NCBI GenBank assembly: GCA_900473045.1
Contig: UCKS01000016.1
Coordinates: 100,480 to 164,479 of the forward strand
Length of the DNA stretch: 64,000 nt
Direction: 5' to 3'
DNA from: Hyphomicrobiales bacterium
GTDB lineage: Bacteria; Pseudomonadota; Alphaproteobacteria; Rhizobiales; Rhizobiaceae
In this document: positions 34,510 to 43,379 of the stretch, piece after piece
Position numbering within the stretch: the stretch's first letter is position 1
Layout: every line of letters starts with the position of its first letter
Notes under the pieces: generated by a model
The model's input: only the letters and a program-made list of their open reading frames with translations
Database searches by the model: none
Told to the model about the DNA's origin: nothing
Made by a program: the position numbers and the translations under genes

Positions 34510-36186
34510 CTACGCCGCTTGCGCTTGGGACGGGGTGCGCCGTTCCAGGAACATCGGGCCAACGCGAATGCCGCGCTTGCCGTTGTCATCGATGGCGTCG
34601 AGTTCAAGGATTTCATCTTCGTACAACCGCCCATGCATGCGGAAGCGTCCGTCTTCGACCGGCTCGCAACTGTGCGTGCAAAAATATTCAATCAGGCATT
34701 TCAGCCCGCCATGGCTGTAGGTCAGGTAAGTGATGTTGAAATCCGGTCCGTATTCGCCGAGATGCGGCGTTATCCCGGTGGGCACTGCCTCCTCCAGCGG
34801 CGCCTCGATGAGCGTCCAGTTTGCCCCTCTCCAGACAAGTTTGCCGGCTGCGGGGAAAGAAAGATTCATATGGGCGTAATCCGCGCCGCGCCCGTAGATG
34901 CGGCCATCGATGACGAAGTCGCTGCCAGCGACCGGACGGATCTGCAGCGGCACACCCTCCCCCATCAGATAGACCTTATCCCCGTTGGATTTGACCTCGA
35001 CGACCTCCCGCGTAGCATCGTCGCGATAATAGCCCGGCAAGGTCTGGAACTGTTCCCCGGAGATTGCGGGCGGGCGCTGCATGCGTTCCGGCATCTTGCC
35101 CATCTGGCGTTCTGCAAGGGCGATGCGCACGCCATCGATCCCGAGCCGCGAGGCGATCTGGTTGGCGAAATCGAGCGTGGCGAAAACCAGAACGCCGATA
35201 CCTGCAGATGGCAGAAGCATCATCTGCGACGCATAACCATAGACAGCACCACCGTGGCCGACCGAGGTCCAGCCGTCGACGTCACCAGACCCGAAGCACA
35301 GGCCGTAGCCGGCGAGCGTCTTGTCATGGCCGGCCGGGCGCTTGCCGAATGGTGTCCACATCTCCCGCAACGAGGCCGGCGAAATGATCGAGTTACCCGT
35401 CGCATCGAACCCGCCGCGCAACAGGCATTGGGCGTAGCGGGCCATGTCTCCGGTGGTGGAAAAGATGTTGCCGGCTGGCGAGCCGCCCAGGCTGAACACC
35501 GGTGCCGGGGTATCACCCTCGAGCGTCCACATGTCGGCGGGTGCGAGCCGTTCGCGAATGCCGGGCGCCATGCCGCAGGACGAACCATCCATACCGAGCG
35601 GCTGCAGGATGTTTGCGGCGACATAGTCGGAATAGCTGAGGCCCGTGACCGCTTCAATCACCCGCCCCACAACCGCGATGCCGGCGTTGGAATAGTGCAT
35701 GATGCCGAGGCTCGGATCCTGCTTCAGCGTCGAGCTTGCAAGCTCGTTCACCGTATCTTCAAGGGGCGGCCGGGTGGCGTCGAGATAATGGCCGCTCTTC
35801 GGCTCGCGGACCAGCCCGGCCGTATGGGTCATCAATTTGCGCAGACTGATCACCGAACCATATGGCCCGCCTTCGACGCCGGCAAACGGGTTTTCCGGTT
35901 TGAAGCCGGGCAGATAGGTGGACACGTCGACATCGATGTCGATCAACCCTTTCTCCACCAGCTGCATGATCGCCAGCGAGGTAAACGTCTTGGTGATCGA
36001 ACCGATACGGAAGCAGGTGTCCTTGCCCATGTCGAAATGGCGATCGTGACGCTGGACATGGCCTTCGGCGAGCACGCCATCACGGTCAACGAGAGCATAG
36101 GAGATTGACGGGATCGCCTTGTCTTCGACCTCATAACGGATCAGATCTTCAAACAGTGCGATCGAGGCAGCGGACAGAGAGGGCAT
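34510..36186 (-). CDS. Beta-lactamase-fold serine hydrolase (D-aminopeptidase/esterase type), cluster 1
   Basis: A 558-residue protein with a class-C penicillin-binding-like domain (about 1-400) and C-terminal beta domains. The SxxK motif is S63-I-T-K66 in FRIGSITKTFTSL, the YxN motif is in MHYSNAGIAVVG, and the HxG motif is VGHGGAVYGYAS. There is no signal peptide, so it is cytoplasmic like D-aminopeptidase DAP. ATG at 36184-36186 follows AGGAG; the longer frame has no family match. In an operon with a peptide importer and an M55 D-peptidase it probably cleaves imported D-peptides or esters. Not expected to confer antibiotic resistance. Confidence 0.88.
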   Translation of the reverse strand: MPSLSAASIALFEDLIRYEVEDKAIPSISYALVDRDGVLAEGHVQRHDRHFDMGKDTCFRIGSITKTFTSLAIMQLVEKGLIDIDVDVSTYLPGFKPENPFAGVEGGPYGSVISLRKLMTHTAGLVREPKSGHYLDATRPPLEDTVNELASSTLKQDPSLGIMHYSNAGIAVVGRVIEAVTGLSYSDYVAANILQPLGMDGSSCGMAPGIRERLAPADMWTLEGDTPAPVFSLGGSPAGNIFSTTGDMARYAQCLLRGGFDATGNSIISPASLREMWTPFGKRPAGHDKTLAGYGLCFGSGDVDGWTSVGHGGAVYGYASQMMLLPSAGIGVLVFATLDFANQIASRLGIDGVRIALAERQMGKMPERMQRPPAISGEQFQTLPGYYRDDATREVVEVKSNGDKVYLMGEGVPLQIRPVAGSDFVIDGRIYGRGADYAHMNLSFPAAGKLVWRGANWTLIEAPLEEAVPTGITPHLGEYGPDFNITYLTYSHGGLKCLIEYFCTHSCEPVEDGRFRMHGRLYEDEILELDAIDDNGKRGIRVGPMFLERRTPSQAQAA

Positions 36187-36206
36187 GACAAACACTCCTA
36201 GGGGTC

Positions 36207-37079
36207 TCAATGGGAATGACGGGGATCCAGCATGTCGCGCAACGCATCGCCGACAAGGTTCCACGACAGCACGAACAGGAAGACGGCAGCGCCGGGGAAA
36301 GCCAGCGTATACCAGAACTGGAAGGGGTTGCCGGGCTGACCGACGATCCAGTTGCGCGAATAGGCGATGAACTGGCCCCAGTCGGCATAGCCTTCTTCGG
36401 TACCGACACCGAGGAAGCTAAGCGCCGAGGCCGACAGCACCATGGAGCCCGTCGCCATCGTCGCCAACACCAAAACCGGGAACATCGCATTGGGCAGGAT
36501 ATGCAGCACAATCAGCCGCAGATCGCTGGCGCCGTAGCTCCTTGCCGCATGGATATAGTCCATCTCGCGGATTCGCAGGATCTCGCTTCGCACGATACGG
36601 GCATAGCTCATCCAGCCGAAGGTGGTCAGGGCAATGGTGATCGGCACGATGCCCTTGCCAAGCAGGGCCGTGAGCACCATCGCCGCGATGAGAAATGGCA
36701 CCGCCATGAACACATCGACGATGCGCATCAGGATCTCTTCGGCGAGGCCTCCATAATAGGCGGCAACTGCACCGACGACCGTGCCGATCAGAACGGAAAT
36801 GGCAACGACGCCGAGCCCGATCTTGAATGCGGTACGCGTCCCCCAGACGACGCCGTAGAAGATGTCGTATTGGCCTTGCGTGGTGCCGAATATGGCCTCC
36901 GGCGATGGCGGCTGCGGCGTTGCCAGGAACCCTGCGCGCGGCGTGTCGTAGGGCGAAAGCTGAAAACTCTGCGTCGGCGCCAGAATGGGGGCGAAGACGG
37001 CGATCAGCACAAAGGCCAGAAGGATGACGATACCGAACAGGGATACCGGATTTCTTGCGAGGTAACGAAGACTCTTCAT
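36207..37079 (-). CDS. Dipeptide/oligopeptide ABC transporter permease (DppC type), cluster 1
   Basis: A 290-residue permease. A single N-terminal helix (LFGIVILLAFVLIAVFAPIL) and a periplasmic segment precede the five-helix permease core. The EAA loop is IREMDYIHAARSYGASDLRLI, followed by the strongly DppC-like HILPNAMFPVLVLATMATGS. A C-terminal PLRF-like tail (LSWNLVGDALRDMLDPRHSH) is present. Its ATG overlaps the DppB stop (ATGA). It forms a heterodimeric channel with the DppB-type permease just upstream. Confidence 0.93.
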   Translation of the reverse strand: MKSLRYLARNPVSLFGIVILLAFVLIAVFAPILAPTQSFQLSPYDTPRAGFLATPQPPSPEAIFGTTQGQYDIFYGVVWGTRTAFKIGLGVVAISVLIGTVVGAVAAYYGGLAEEILMRIVDVFMAVPFLIAAMVLTALLGKGIVPITIALTTFGWMSYARIVRSEILRIREMDYIHAARSYGASDLRLIVLHILPNAMFPVLVLATMATGSMVLSASALSFLGVGTEEGYADWGQFIAYSRNWIVGQPGNPFQFWYTLAFPGAAVFLFVLSWNLVGDALRDMLDPRHSH

Positions 37080-38113
37080 TGCGTCTTCACCCTCGGATCA
37101 AGCAGCGGATAGATCAAATCGACCAACAGGTTCATCAGCACCAGAACGACCGCGAAATAGAGACCGAAGCCAAGGACGGCGGGGAAATCGAGGTTGGCAG
37201 CCGTCTTGGCGGCAAACTGTCCAAGACCGGTGTAGTCGAAAATGGTTTCGGTGATCACCACGCCGCCCATCATGACGGCGAGCTCCATGCCAGCGATCGT
37301 CGCCACAGGCAAAAGCGCGTTGCGCCGGGCATGCCGCAGCTCAACAACGCGGCGGGGCAGACCCTTGGCACGGGCAGTGCGTACATAATCCTGGCGCAGG
37401 GTTTCCAGCATCGAGGTCCGCATCACCCGCGTCATGCTGGCGACGTTGACATAGGTCAGGGTGATGACCGGAGCTGCAAGGTGGCGCAGCGCATCGCCGA
37501 AGATCGCCAGATTGCCGTCGAGCAGCGCATCGATCGTGTTGGCCCCGGTGTAGCGTACGAAATCGCTGGAGCTGACTACGGTCTGGGCCCACTGGCTCAA
37601 CCGACCGGGCGGAAACCAGTCGAGCGCCGAATAGAAGATCAGCAGCATCAGCAGGCCAAAGACGTAGACCGGGAAAGACCAGCCGAGAATGGTGAAGATG
37701 CGGATGACGTGATCCGGCCAGCGATTGAGATGGATGCCAGCCCGTGAGCCGAGGAAGACCGCGAGCAGCAGGCACGGTACGAAGGCCAGTACCACCAGCT
37801 CCAGTGTCGCTGGAAACAGCGACATCAGCGCGGTCGATACCGGCTGACGGGCGGTCTCCGACCAGCCAAGATTGCCGCTGAGGATGCCGCCAATCCAGCG
37901 GCCGTACTGGATGTAGAAGGGATCATTCAAGCCGTATTGCTCGATCATCCGGCGGATGCTTTCCTGCCCACCCTTCAGATAGTCAGGCGACGGCGCGTAG
38001 GCGGCCAGTCTCTGCGTTGGCGAGAGCGACATCTGCAGCGCAAAGATCATCAGCGACAGGGCGAACAGAACGATGGGCAACATCATCAGTCGTCGGAGTG
38101 CATAGTTCAGCAC
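37076..38113 (-). CDS. Dipeptide/oligopeptide ABC transporter permease (DppB type), cluster 1
   Basis: A 345-residue permease, the partner of the DppC type at 36207. First helix LPIVLFALSLMIFALQMSLS; large periplasmic loop (GGQESIRRMIEQYGLNDPFY, the usual DppB feature); then the core with the EAA loop RQDYVRTARAKGLPRRVVEL and the closing LLVDLIYPLLDPRVKTQ. The gap to the binding-protein gene upstream (75 bp) contains a strong hairpin. Substrate inferred as a D-amino-acid-containing peptide from the enzymes around it. Confidence 0.93.
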   Translation of the reverse strand: MLNYALRRLMMLPIVLFALSLMIFALQMSLSPTQRLAAYAPSPDYLKGGQESIRRMIEQYGLNDPFYIQYGRWIGGILSGNLGWSETARQPVSTALMSLFPATLELVVLAFVPCLLLAVFLGSRAGIHLNRWPDHVIRIFTILGWSFPVYVFGLLMLLIFYSALDWFPPGRLSQWAQTVVSSSDFVRYTGANTIDALLDGNLAIFGDALRHLAAPVITLTYVNVASMTRVMRTSMLETLRQDYVRTARAKGLPRRVVELRHARRNALLPVATIAGMELAVMMGGVVITETIFDYTGLGQFAAKTAANLDFPAVLGFGLYFAVVLVLMNLLVDLIYPLLDPRVKTQ

Positions 38114-38145
38114 GGTTCACATGTTCCGATTTCAGGGAGAATGAT

Positions 38146-38178
38146 AAAAAGCGCGCCGGGCATCGCTGCCCCGCGTGC
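38146..38178 (-). terminator. Intercistronic attenuator hairpin with T-run after the cluster-1 binding-protein gene
   Basis: On the minus strand the 12-nt arms at 38178-38167 and 38162-38151 pair at 11 of 12 positions, including one G-U, around a 4-nt loop, followed directly by TTTTT (38150-38146). It has the form of a Rho-independent terminator between the binding protein and DppB. Partial read-through would give many binding-protein transcripts and fewer permease transcripts. Confidence 0.68.
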
Positions 38179-38188
38179 CGCTTGCCAA

Positions 38189-40120
38189 TCAATCGTTGTC
38201 CTTGCTGACCGGGTAAAAATCCCAGGCGCCGTAGAGGATCATGTTGTCGACATAGCCATCTATGTTGCTGCGGGTGACGACATAGCCGAAGTCTTCCCAC
38301 AAAAACTGGGTCGTGGCGTATTCGTAGGACATTTCCTGCAGCTTGGCGTAGATCGGCTCGCGCACGGCGGGATCGACCGAAGCCCAGGCTTCGTCAAGAA
38401 GCGGCTTGAACTTCTCCGTCATCAGATCGCGGTAGCCCTGACCGACCATGCCGCCGACGAGACCGGTGGGCGAGAGATAGTAGGTAGCGGCACCAAGCGG
38501 ACCACCCGGGTCGGAGTAGTCAGGCCCCCAGCCCATCACCGTCAATGGAGCCGCAGGCTTTTCGCGATTGTTGAGCTTGTCCGAGATCGATGCCCAGGGC
38601 AGCGCCTGGATCTGCATCCTGAATTTTGGATTGATACGGGACAGGCCCTGCTGCAACGCCGAGAGCGCAGCGGTGAAATGTGGATTGCCCTCCGTCACGT
38701 AAGCCGTGAAGGCGAACCCGGTTTCCCACAGCTTACCGCCGAACGCCTTCTTGAAATGCTCTTCGGCTTTGGCGGGATCGTAGCTGTAGATCGGTGAATC
38801 TGGACGATAGCCCATGATGCCCCGCACGGTCGGCCCGTGCGACTGCACGGTCTTTTCGAGCAGCACCTGCTTCAGCAGCGCATCATAGTTCTGCGCGTAA
38901 TTGAAGCCCTTGCGCACGTCGATGTCGGCAAAGAAGTCCGGCGGAATACCGGCTCCGTCGAGTTTGCCGCTGCCGATCGCCGGATTGTCATTGTCGTCCA
39001 GCGGCCAGGCAAAGTAGATGCCACGCGAGAACACCTTCTGCAGGCCGTCGATGACCTTGATACCCTCGGTTTTGCCGAGTTCGTCGATGAATTCGACTGG
39101 TGCTGTGACAAAATCGGCGTCGCCGGACAAAAGCTGCAGGCGTCGCGTCGTCCATTCCGGAACGGTGCGCATAACCACGCGCTCGAGCTTGGCCGGCCCC
39201 AGAAAATAATTGTCGAAACGCTTCAGCGTGATACGCCGATCGGTGCGGTCCCATTCTTCGAGCATGAACGGGCCGGTGCCATTTTCCTCTGCAAACAACG
39301 GATTGGCACCAAGCTCAGGACGGTAGTGGGCCTTCCAGGTATCGCCAGAACCATCCCAGCCGCCGACCGAGGCAACCCATTCCTTATCGAGAACCGAGGT
39401 GCCGAACGGCAGAGCAATAACGCCAAGGGTAGCCGGAAAAGACTTGGGCAGCTTCAGAGTGAGGTTGTCGCCATCAACAATAATTTGCGAGGCGAGTTCG
39501 TCATAGACCTTGCGTAGGATCTCGGGGCTGGCATCGTTAATGGATTTGACCTTGCCCTCGGTTTCCACCCATTTGGCGATGTCCGGATATTTGCCGGCGG
39601 TGATCACCTCGGTGATCGCGTTCGACATCCAAGACTGTCCCTGGAGGATTGCGCGCAACAGTGAATAGCGGACATCCTCGGGCGTAATCTCGCCGTAGCC
39701 CGGCTCCATGGCTGATTTCTGAGCATCTGTCAGCTTGTCATAATATTCCCAGGCAATCTTGCCGTCGGCACCTTTGACGCCGACCTTGTGGGCAAAGACA
39801 CCCTTGCGGATTGGGAATGTGTAGCTCACCGAGCCATCGGTGCCCTGCTTGATCAGGCCGTTTTCGAGCGACGGCACTTCGGTTGAAAGCGATGGCACGA
39901 ACTCAGAGATCTTCGAGCCGTTGAAATTCAACAACCGGCTGTAGATGTTGAGGGTGCCATAGGAGCTCGGCGTGTTGGCAATATAGGCCGGATCGAACGA
40001 CTGGATGTCGTCGGTCCACATGAAGACGAAAGTGCCGGGGTTCTTGGTCTCGGCCATAGCGGGGGCAGCCGCGATGCCGAGCCCCAGGCTGAGGGCTAGG
40101 GCTAAGGTGCGTTTCATCAT
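38189..40120 (-). CDS. Periplasmic peptide-binding protein, family 5 (DppA/OppA class), cluster 1
   Basis: About 643 residues with a signal peptide (MKRTLALALSLGLGIAAAPA, cut after AMA). Family-5 features: FVFMWTDDIQSFDPAYIANT, FPIRKGVFAH, NGTGPFMLEEWDRTDRRITL and VRKGFNYAQNYDALLKQVLL. It is some 100 residues longer than the usual dipeptide-binding protein, with additions around residues 100-200 that could alter the ligand pocket. Two adjacent ATGs (40120, 40117) share a GGGAA site; the second has the better spacing. It is the first gene of the minus-strand operon and is divergent from a LysR regulator. Confidence 0.9.
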   Translation of the reverse strand: MMKRTLALALSLGLGIAAAPAMAETKNPGTFVFMWTDDIQSFDPAYIANTPSSYGTLNIYSRLLNFNGSKISEFVPSLSTEVPSLENGLIKQGTDGSVSYTFPIRKGVFAHKVGVKGADGKIAWEYYDKLTDAQKSAMEPGYGEITPEDVRYSLLRAILQGQSWMSNAITEVITAGKYPDIAKWVETEGKVKSINDASPEILRKVYDELASQIIVDGDNLTLKLPKSFPATLGVIALPFGTSVLDKEWVASVGGWDGSGDTWKAHYRPELGANPLFAEENGTGPFMLEEWDRTDRRITLKRFDNYFLGPAKLERVVMRTVPEWTTRRLQLLSGDADFVTAPVEFIDELGKTEGIKVIDGLQKVFSRGIYFAWPLDDNDNPAIGSGKLDGAGIPPDFFADIDVRKGFNYAQNYDALLKQVLLEKTVQSHGPTVRGIMGYRPDSPIYSYDPAKAEEHFKKAFGGKLWETGFAFTAYVTEGNPHFTAALSALQQGLSRINPKFRMQIQALPWASISDKLNNREKPAAPLTVMGWGPDYSDPGGPLGAATYYLSPTGLVGGMVGQGYRDLMTEKFKPLLDEAWASVDPAVREPIYAKLQEMSYEYATTQFLWEDFGYVVTRSNIDGYVDNMILYGAWDFYPVSKDND

Positions 40121-40186
40121 TGTTCCCATCTGATGGAGGCGGAAGTTTTCTTCTCGTTGACGGGCAGGCTAGAAGAGCGCTTGCCG

Positions 40187-40214
40187 GTCTGTCCAATGTG
40201 TAGTTAGGATAGAC
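40187..40214. promoter_or_regulatory. LysR-type inverted repeat in the cluster-1 divergent promoter
   Basis: GTCTGTCC (40187-40194) and GGATAGAC (40207-40214) match as reverse complements at seven of eight positions, with a 12-bp spacer. A second, shorter symmetric element (ATGC...GCAT, 40216-40230) follows. Both lie between the binding-protein gene and the LysR gene and end 10-27 bp before the LysR start, as expected for autoregulation. Confidence 0.5.
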
Positions 40215-40240
40215 TATGCAAAACACGCATGAGGCCTGGT

Positions 40241-41194
40241 ATGGAACTGCAATGGCTTGAAGACTTTTTGGAAATAGCTGCGACGCGAAATTTCTCGACG
40301 GCCGCGACTGCCCGCAATATTTCCCAGCCGGCTTTCAGCCGTCGCATAAAGTCGCTCGAAAACTGGATCGGTGCGGACCTGATCGATCGCAGCACCTACC
40401 CGGTGCAATTGACGCGGGCTGGAATGATGTTCCTGCCGGGTTGCCAACGGCTCGTCCGGGAAGCGTACCGTCTGCGCACAGATTGCCGTAACGTTGCCGG
40501 TGAGAGCTCGGCCATGCTGACCTTTACCTCGCTGCATACGCTGGCGATGTATTTCTTTCCAACATGGATCGGCTCGCCCTTGATCTCCCGAATGCCGCTG
40601 CGGACCAGCATGCATGCCGCCGACTTTCTCGAAAGCATCGATCACCTGTGTTCGGGTCAATGCGACTTCGCCATCACGTACGTCCATGCCGACGGCCCGC
40701 CTGTGCTGCAGGATGGCCCCTTCGAATCCCTGGAACTCGGTAAGGACCGCCTCATCCTTGTGTCGGGAACCGACGAGAATGCGCGGCCGCTGTTCGACAT
40801 CGACGGGCCGGAAAGCACGGAGATCCCCTATCTCGCCTATTCCTGGAGCGACGGGTACATCGGCAAGCTGGCGACCTTGATCCAATCGCGCTGGCGCAGA
40901 CCGCTCAACCTCAGCATTGTCTACCAGTCGGGACTTGCTGAGGGTCTCAAGCATATGGCCATGGCCGGGCGCGGCGTTGCCTGGCTACCGCAGATTTGCG
41001 TGGCCGATGCGATCCGGCAAGGGCGTCTTGCCCAGATCGGCGGTCAGCAGATGTCGCTGGACATGGGGATCCGGATATTCCGGCGTGCCGGACCCGGCAA
41101 CCACGACAGCGACGCGTTGTGGCAACATCTCAAACAATGCGCAGTGCTGCCGCAATACAAGAGCGGTTTCGAGGTGGAGATTATCTCCGCCTGA
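40241..41194 (+). CDS. LysR-family regulator (HypT/YjiE-like), cluster 1
   Basis: A 317-residue LysR protein. The N-terminus MELQWLEDFLEIAATRNFST and QPAFSRRIKSLENWIGADLI are close to the HypT/QseD subgroup, which typically starts at the IKWLxDF motif. The effector domain has LHTLAMYFFPTWIGSP and MAMAGRGVAWLPQICVADAI. ATG 40241 follows GAGG. It sits between the two halves of the importer cluster: the binding protein, permeases and enzymes diverge to the left, the ATPases follow on its own strand. It is a close paralogue of the regulator at 59093. Confidence 0.9.
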   Translation: MELQWLEDFLEIAATRNFSTAATARNISQPAFSRRIKSLENWIGADLIDRSTYPVQLTRAGMMFLPGCQRLVREAYRLRTDCRNVAGESSAMLTFTSLHTLAMYFFPTWIGSPLISRMPLRTSMHAADFLESIDHLCSGQCDFAITYVHADGPPVLQDGPFESLELGKDRLILVSGTDENARPLFDIDGPESTEIPYLAYSWSDGYIGKLATLIQSRWRRPLNLSIVYQSGLAEGLKHMAMAGRGVAWLPQICVADAIRQGRLAQIGGQQMSLDMGIRIFRRAGPGNHDSDALWQHLKQCAVLPQYKSGFEVEIISA

Positions 41195-41464
41195 GACGGC
41201 TCCGTCCAAAATACTGCGAATGAGGAGTTCATGCGAAGACAGGTGACACAATGCACAAAGCGCATAGTTTTGCGTATTGGGATTGTGAAGCCTTGATTTT
41301 ACAGGACTTTGCTACGGCAGTGGAATGCCTCCACACTGCCTGCCTGTCACAATCGTGCTGCCGGCGTACCAACCGCGCATCCTTCCCGTATTGACAGCAT
41401 CACACCTCGTTGCGAGATGTTGGCAACACAACGTCCGCTCTAAAATCGGGTTCAAGTGCTAATC

Positions 41465-42388
41465 ATGCCTTCCAAATCCGCAACGCCTGAACTGCCCGAG
41501 GATATCGTCCTGTCGGTGGAAGACCTTGAAGTTTCCTTCGCGGCGGGCACGCCGGCCCAGTTTCGAGCCGTACGAGGAGTCTCCTTCAACATCTCCCGCG
41601 GCGAAACTGTTGCGTTGGTCGGCGAATCCGGATCGGGAAAGTCGGTGACCGCCATGACGATCATGCGGCTCACCGAGTATGATGGCGCCTCCATCACCGG
41701 TGGACGCGTGCGAATGCGAATGAAGGACGGCAATGTGGCCGACTTGGCCAAGCTGCCGGAGAAGCGTATCGAGGCCCTTCGCGGGGCTGAAATCTCCATC
41801 GTCTTCCAGGATCCGATGTCCAGCCTGAACCCGGTCTTCACCGTCGGCGACCAGATCGCCGAAGCGGTGATCCATCATCAGCACAAGACGCCTGAGCAGG
41901 CGCGCCAGATCGCGCTCAATACGCTCAAACTGGTTCGCGTGCCCGATGCCGATCGCCGCCTCGACCAATATCCCCACCAGCTTTCCGGCGGCATGCGCCA
42001 GCGAGTCATGATTGCTATCGCGCTTGCCTGCCGGCCGTCGCTGATGATCCTCGACGAACCGACGACTGCACTCGACGTGACAATCCAGGCACAGATCCTT
42101 GATCTCGTCCGTGCCCTGCAGGGCGAAATCGGCATGTCCGTCTTGTTCATCACCCACGACATGGGCGTCGTCGCCGAAGTTGCCGACCGGGTTTGCGTCA
42201 TGCTCAAAGGAGAGATCGTCGAAACCGGCTCGGTCTACGACATCTTCGCCACGCCGAAACATGCCTACACCCGCGCATTGATTTCCGCCGTGCCGCGCCT
42301 CGGCAGCATGGCCGACAAGGACGCACCGGAGAAATTCCCGCTGCTGGTCTTCGAGCCTGAACTCGGCCTCGCCGAGGTAGCAGAATGA
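41465..42388 (+). CDS. Peptide ABC transporter ATP-binding protein (DppD type), cluster 1
   Basis: A 307-residue ATPase. Walker A is GESGSGKSV, the Q-loop is IVFQDPMSSLNPVFTV, the signature is LSGGMRQRVMIAIA, Walker B is [13 protein letters not shown] and the H-loop is LFITHDMGVVAEVAD. The usual C-terminal oligopeptide extension is short (about 40 residues after YTRALISAVPRLGS) and lacks the four-cysteine Fe-S motif found in some DppD proteins. ATG at 41465 is preferred to a GTG nine bases upstream. Its stop overlaps the next ATPase start (ATGA). A 270-bp gap separates it from the LysR gene, with TTGACA at 41391-41396 as a possible -35 of its own promoter. Confidence 0.92.
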   Translation: MPSKSATPELPEDIVLSVEDLEVSFAAGTPAQFRAVRGVSFNISRGETVALVGESGSGKSVTAMTIMRLTEYDGASITGGRVRMRMKDGNVADLAKLPEKRIEALRGAEISIVFQDPMSSLNPVFTVGDQIAEAVIHHQHKTPEQARQIALNTLKLVRVPDADRRLDQYPHQLSGGMRQRVMIAIALACRPSLMILDEPTTALDVTIQAQILDLVRALQGEIGMSVLFITHDMGVVAEVADRVCVMLKGEIVETGSVYDIFATPKHAYTRALISAVPRLGSMADKDAPEKFPLLVFEPELGLAEVAE

Positions 42389-43341
42389 ACGCGCCCGCAG
42401 CATTGATGGAAGCCCGTACGCCTCTCGTTTCGGTGCGCAACTTGGTGACGCGCTTCGATCTAAAGGCTGGCGTCTTCAGCCGGATTTCCGGCCGGGTCCA
42501 TGCGGTCGAGAACGTCTCGTTCGACATCTTTCCGGGCGAAACGCTGGCACTGGTCGGTGAATCCGGTTGCGGCAAGTCAACGGTCGCCCGCTCGATCATG
42601 CAGCTCGACAGGCCACGTTCCGGCTCGATCCGGTTCGATGGGACCGAACTTATCGGCGCGCCGCGGCCGGTCCTGGCGCGATTTCGGCGCGATGCGCAAA
42701 TGGTCTTCCAGGATCCATTCTCCTCGCTCAACCCGCGCATGACGATCGAGCGGTCGCTGATGGATCCGATGCGGGTGCACAAGCTGGGCTCGACTAAAAT
42801 GATGCGCGCCCGTGCCGCCGAGCTTCTGGCCAAAGTGGAACTGTCAGCCGAGCACCTCGAACGCTATCCGCATACGTTTTCCGGTGGCCAGCGCCAGCGC
42901 ATCTGCATCGCCCGCGCGCTAGCGCTCAATCCCCGGCTCATCGTCGCCGACGAGGCCGTTGCTTCGCTCGATGTGACCATCCAGGCGCAGGTCATCAATC
43001 TCTTGATGGACCTGCAGCGCGATATGCGGATTGCCCTCTTGTTCATCAGCCACGACATGGCGGTGGTCGAACGCATCGCTCACCGCGTGGCGGTGATGTA
43101 TCTCGGCGAGATCGTCGAGATCGGCGACCGGCGCTCGGTCTTCGGCAATCCTCAACACCCCTATACCCGCAAACTTCTCTCGACCATTCCGATCGCTGAT
43201 CCGACCCGTCGCCCGCAGGCCCGCCAACCGATGTCCGACGAGATCCCGAGCGCCGTGCGTGCTCCCGATTTCGTGCCGCGCGAATTACCGATGCAGCAAA
43301 TCTCATCGACCCATTTCGTCCGTCAGGTCGCGACAGGCTAA
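42385..43341 (+). CDS. Peptide ABC transporter ATP-binding protein (DppF type), cluster 1
   Basis: A 318-residue ATPase, the partner of the DppD type. Walker A is GESGCGKSTVARS, the Q-loop is MVFQDPFSSLNPRMTI, the signature is FSGGQRQRICIARA, Walker B is LIVADEAVASLDV and the H-loop is LFISHDMAVVERIAH. Note DEA-V-A-S-L-D in place of the usual DEPVSALD; the conserved Asp-Glu is kept. The C-terminal oligopeptide extension (YTRKLLSTIPIADPTRRP) is present. Both ATPases lie on the strand opposite to the permease genes they serve. Confidence 0.92.
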   Translation: MNAPAALMEARTPLVSVRNLVTRFDLKAGVFSRISGRVHAVENVSFDIFPGETLALVGESGCGKSTVARSIMQLDRPRSGSIRFDGTELIGAPRPVLARFRRDAQMVFQDPFSSLNPRMTIERSLMDPMRVHKLGSTKMMRARAAELLAKVELSAEHLERYPHTFSGGQRQRICIARALALNPRLIVADEAVASLDVTIQAQVINLLMDLQRDMRIALLFISHDMAVVERIAHRVAVMYLGEIVEIGDRRSVFGNPQHPYTRKLLSTIPIADPTRRPQARQPMSDEIPSAVRAPDFVPRELPMQQISSTHFVRQVATG

Positions 43342-43379
43342 AGACAGCGTCATTCCCTTTCCAGATAAGGCATTCCAAC

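Noticed and set aside
34510..36186. An antibiotic-resistance beta-lactamase.
   Set aside because: SxxK, YxN and HxG are present, but there is no signal peptide, extra C-terminal domains exist, and the operon is a D-peptide catabolic one; a DAP-like hydrolase fits better.
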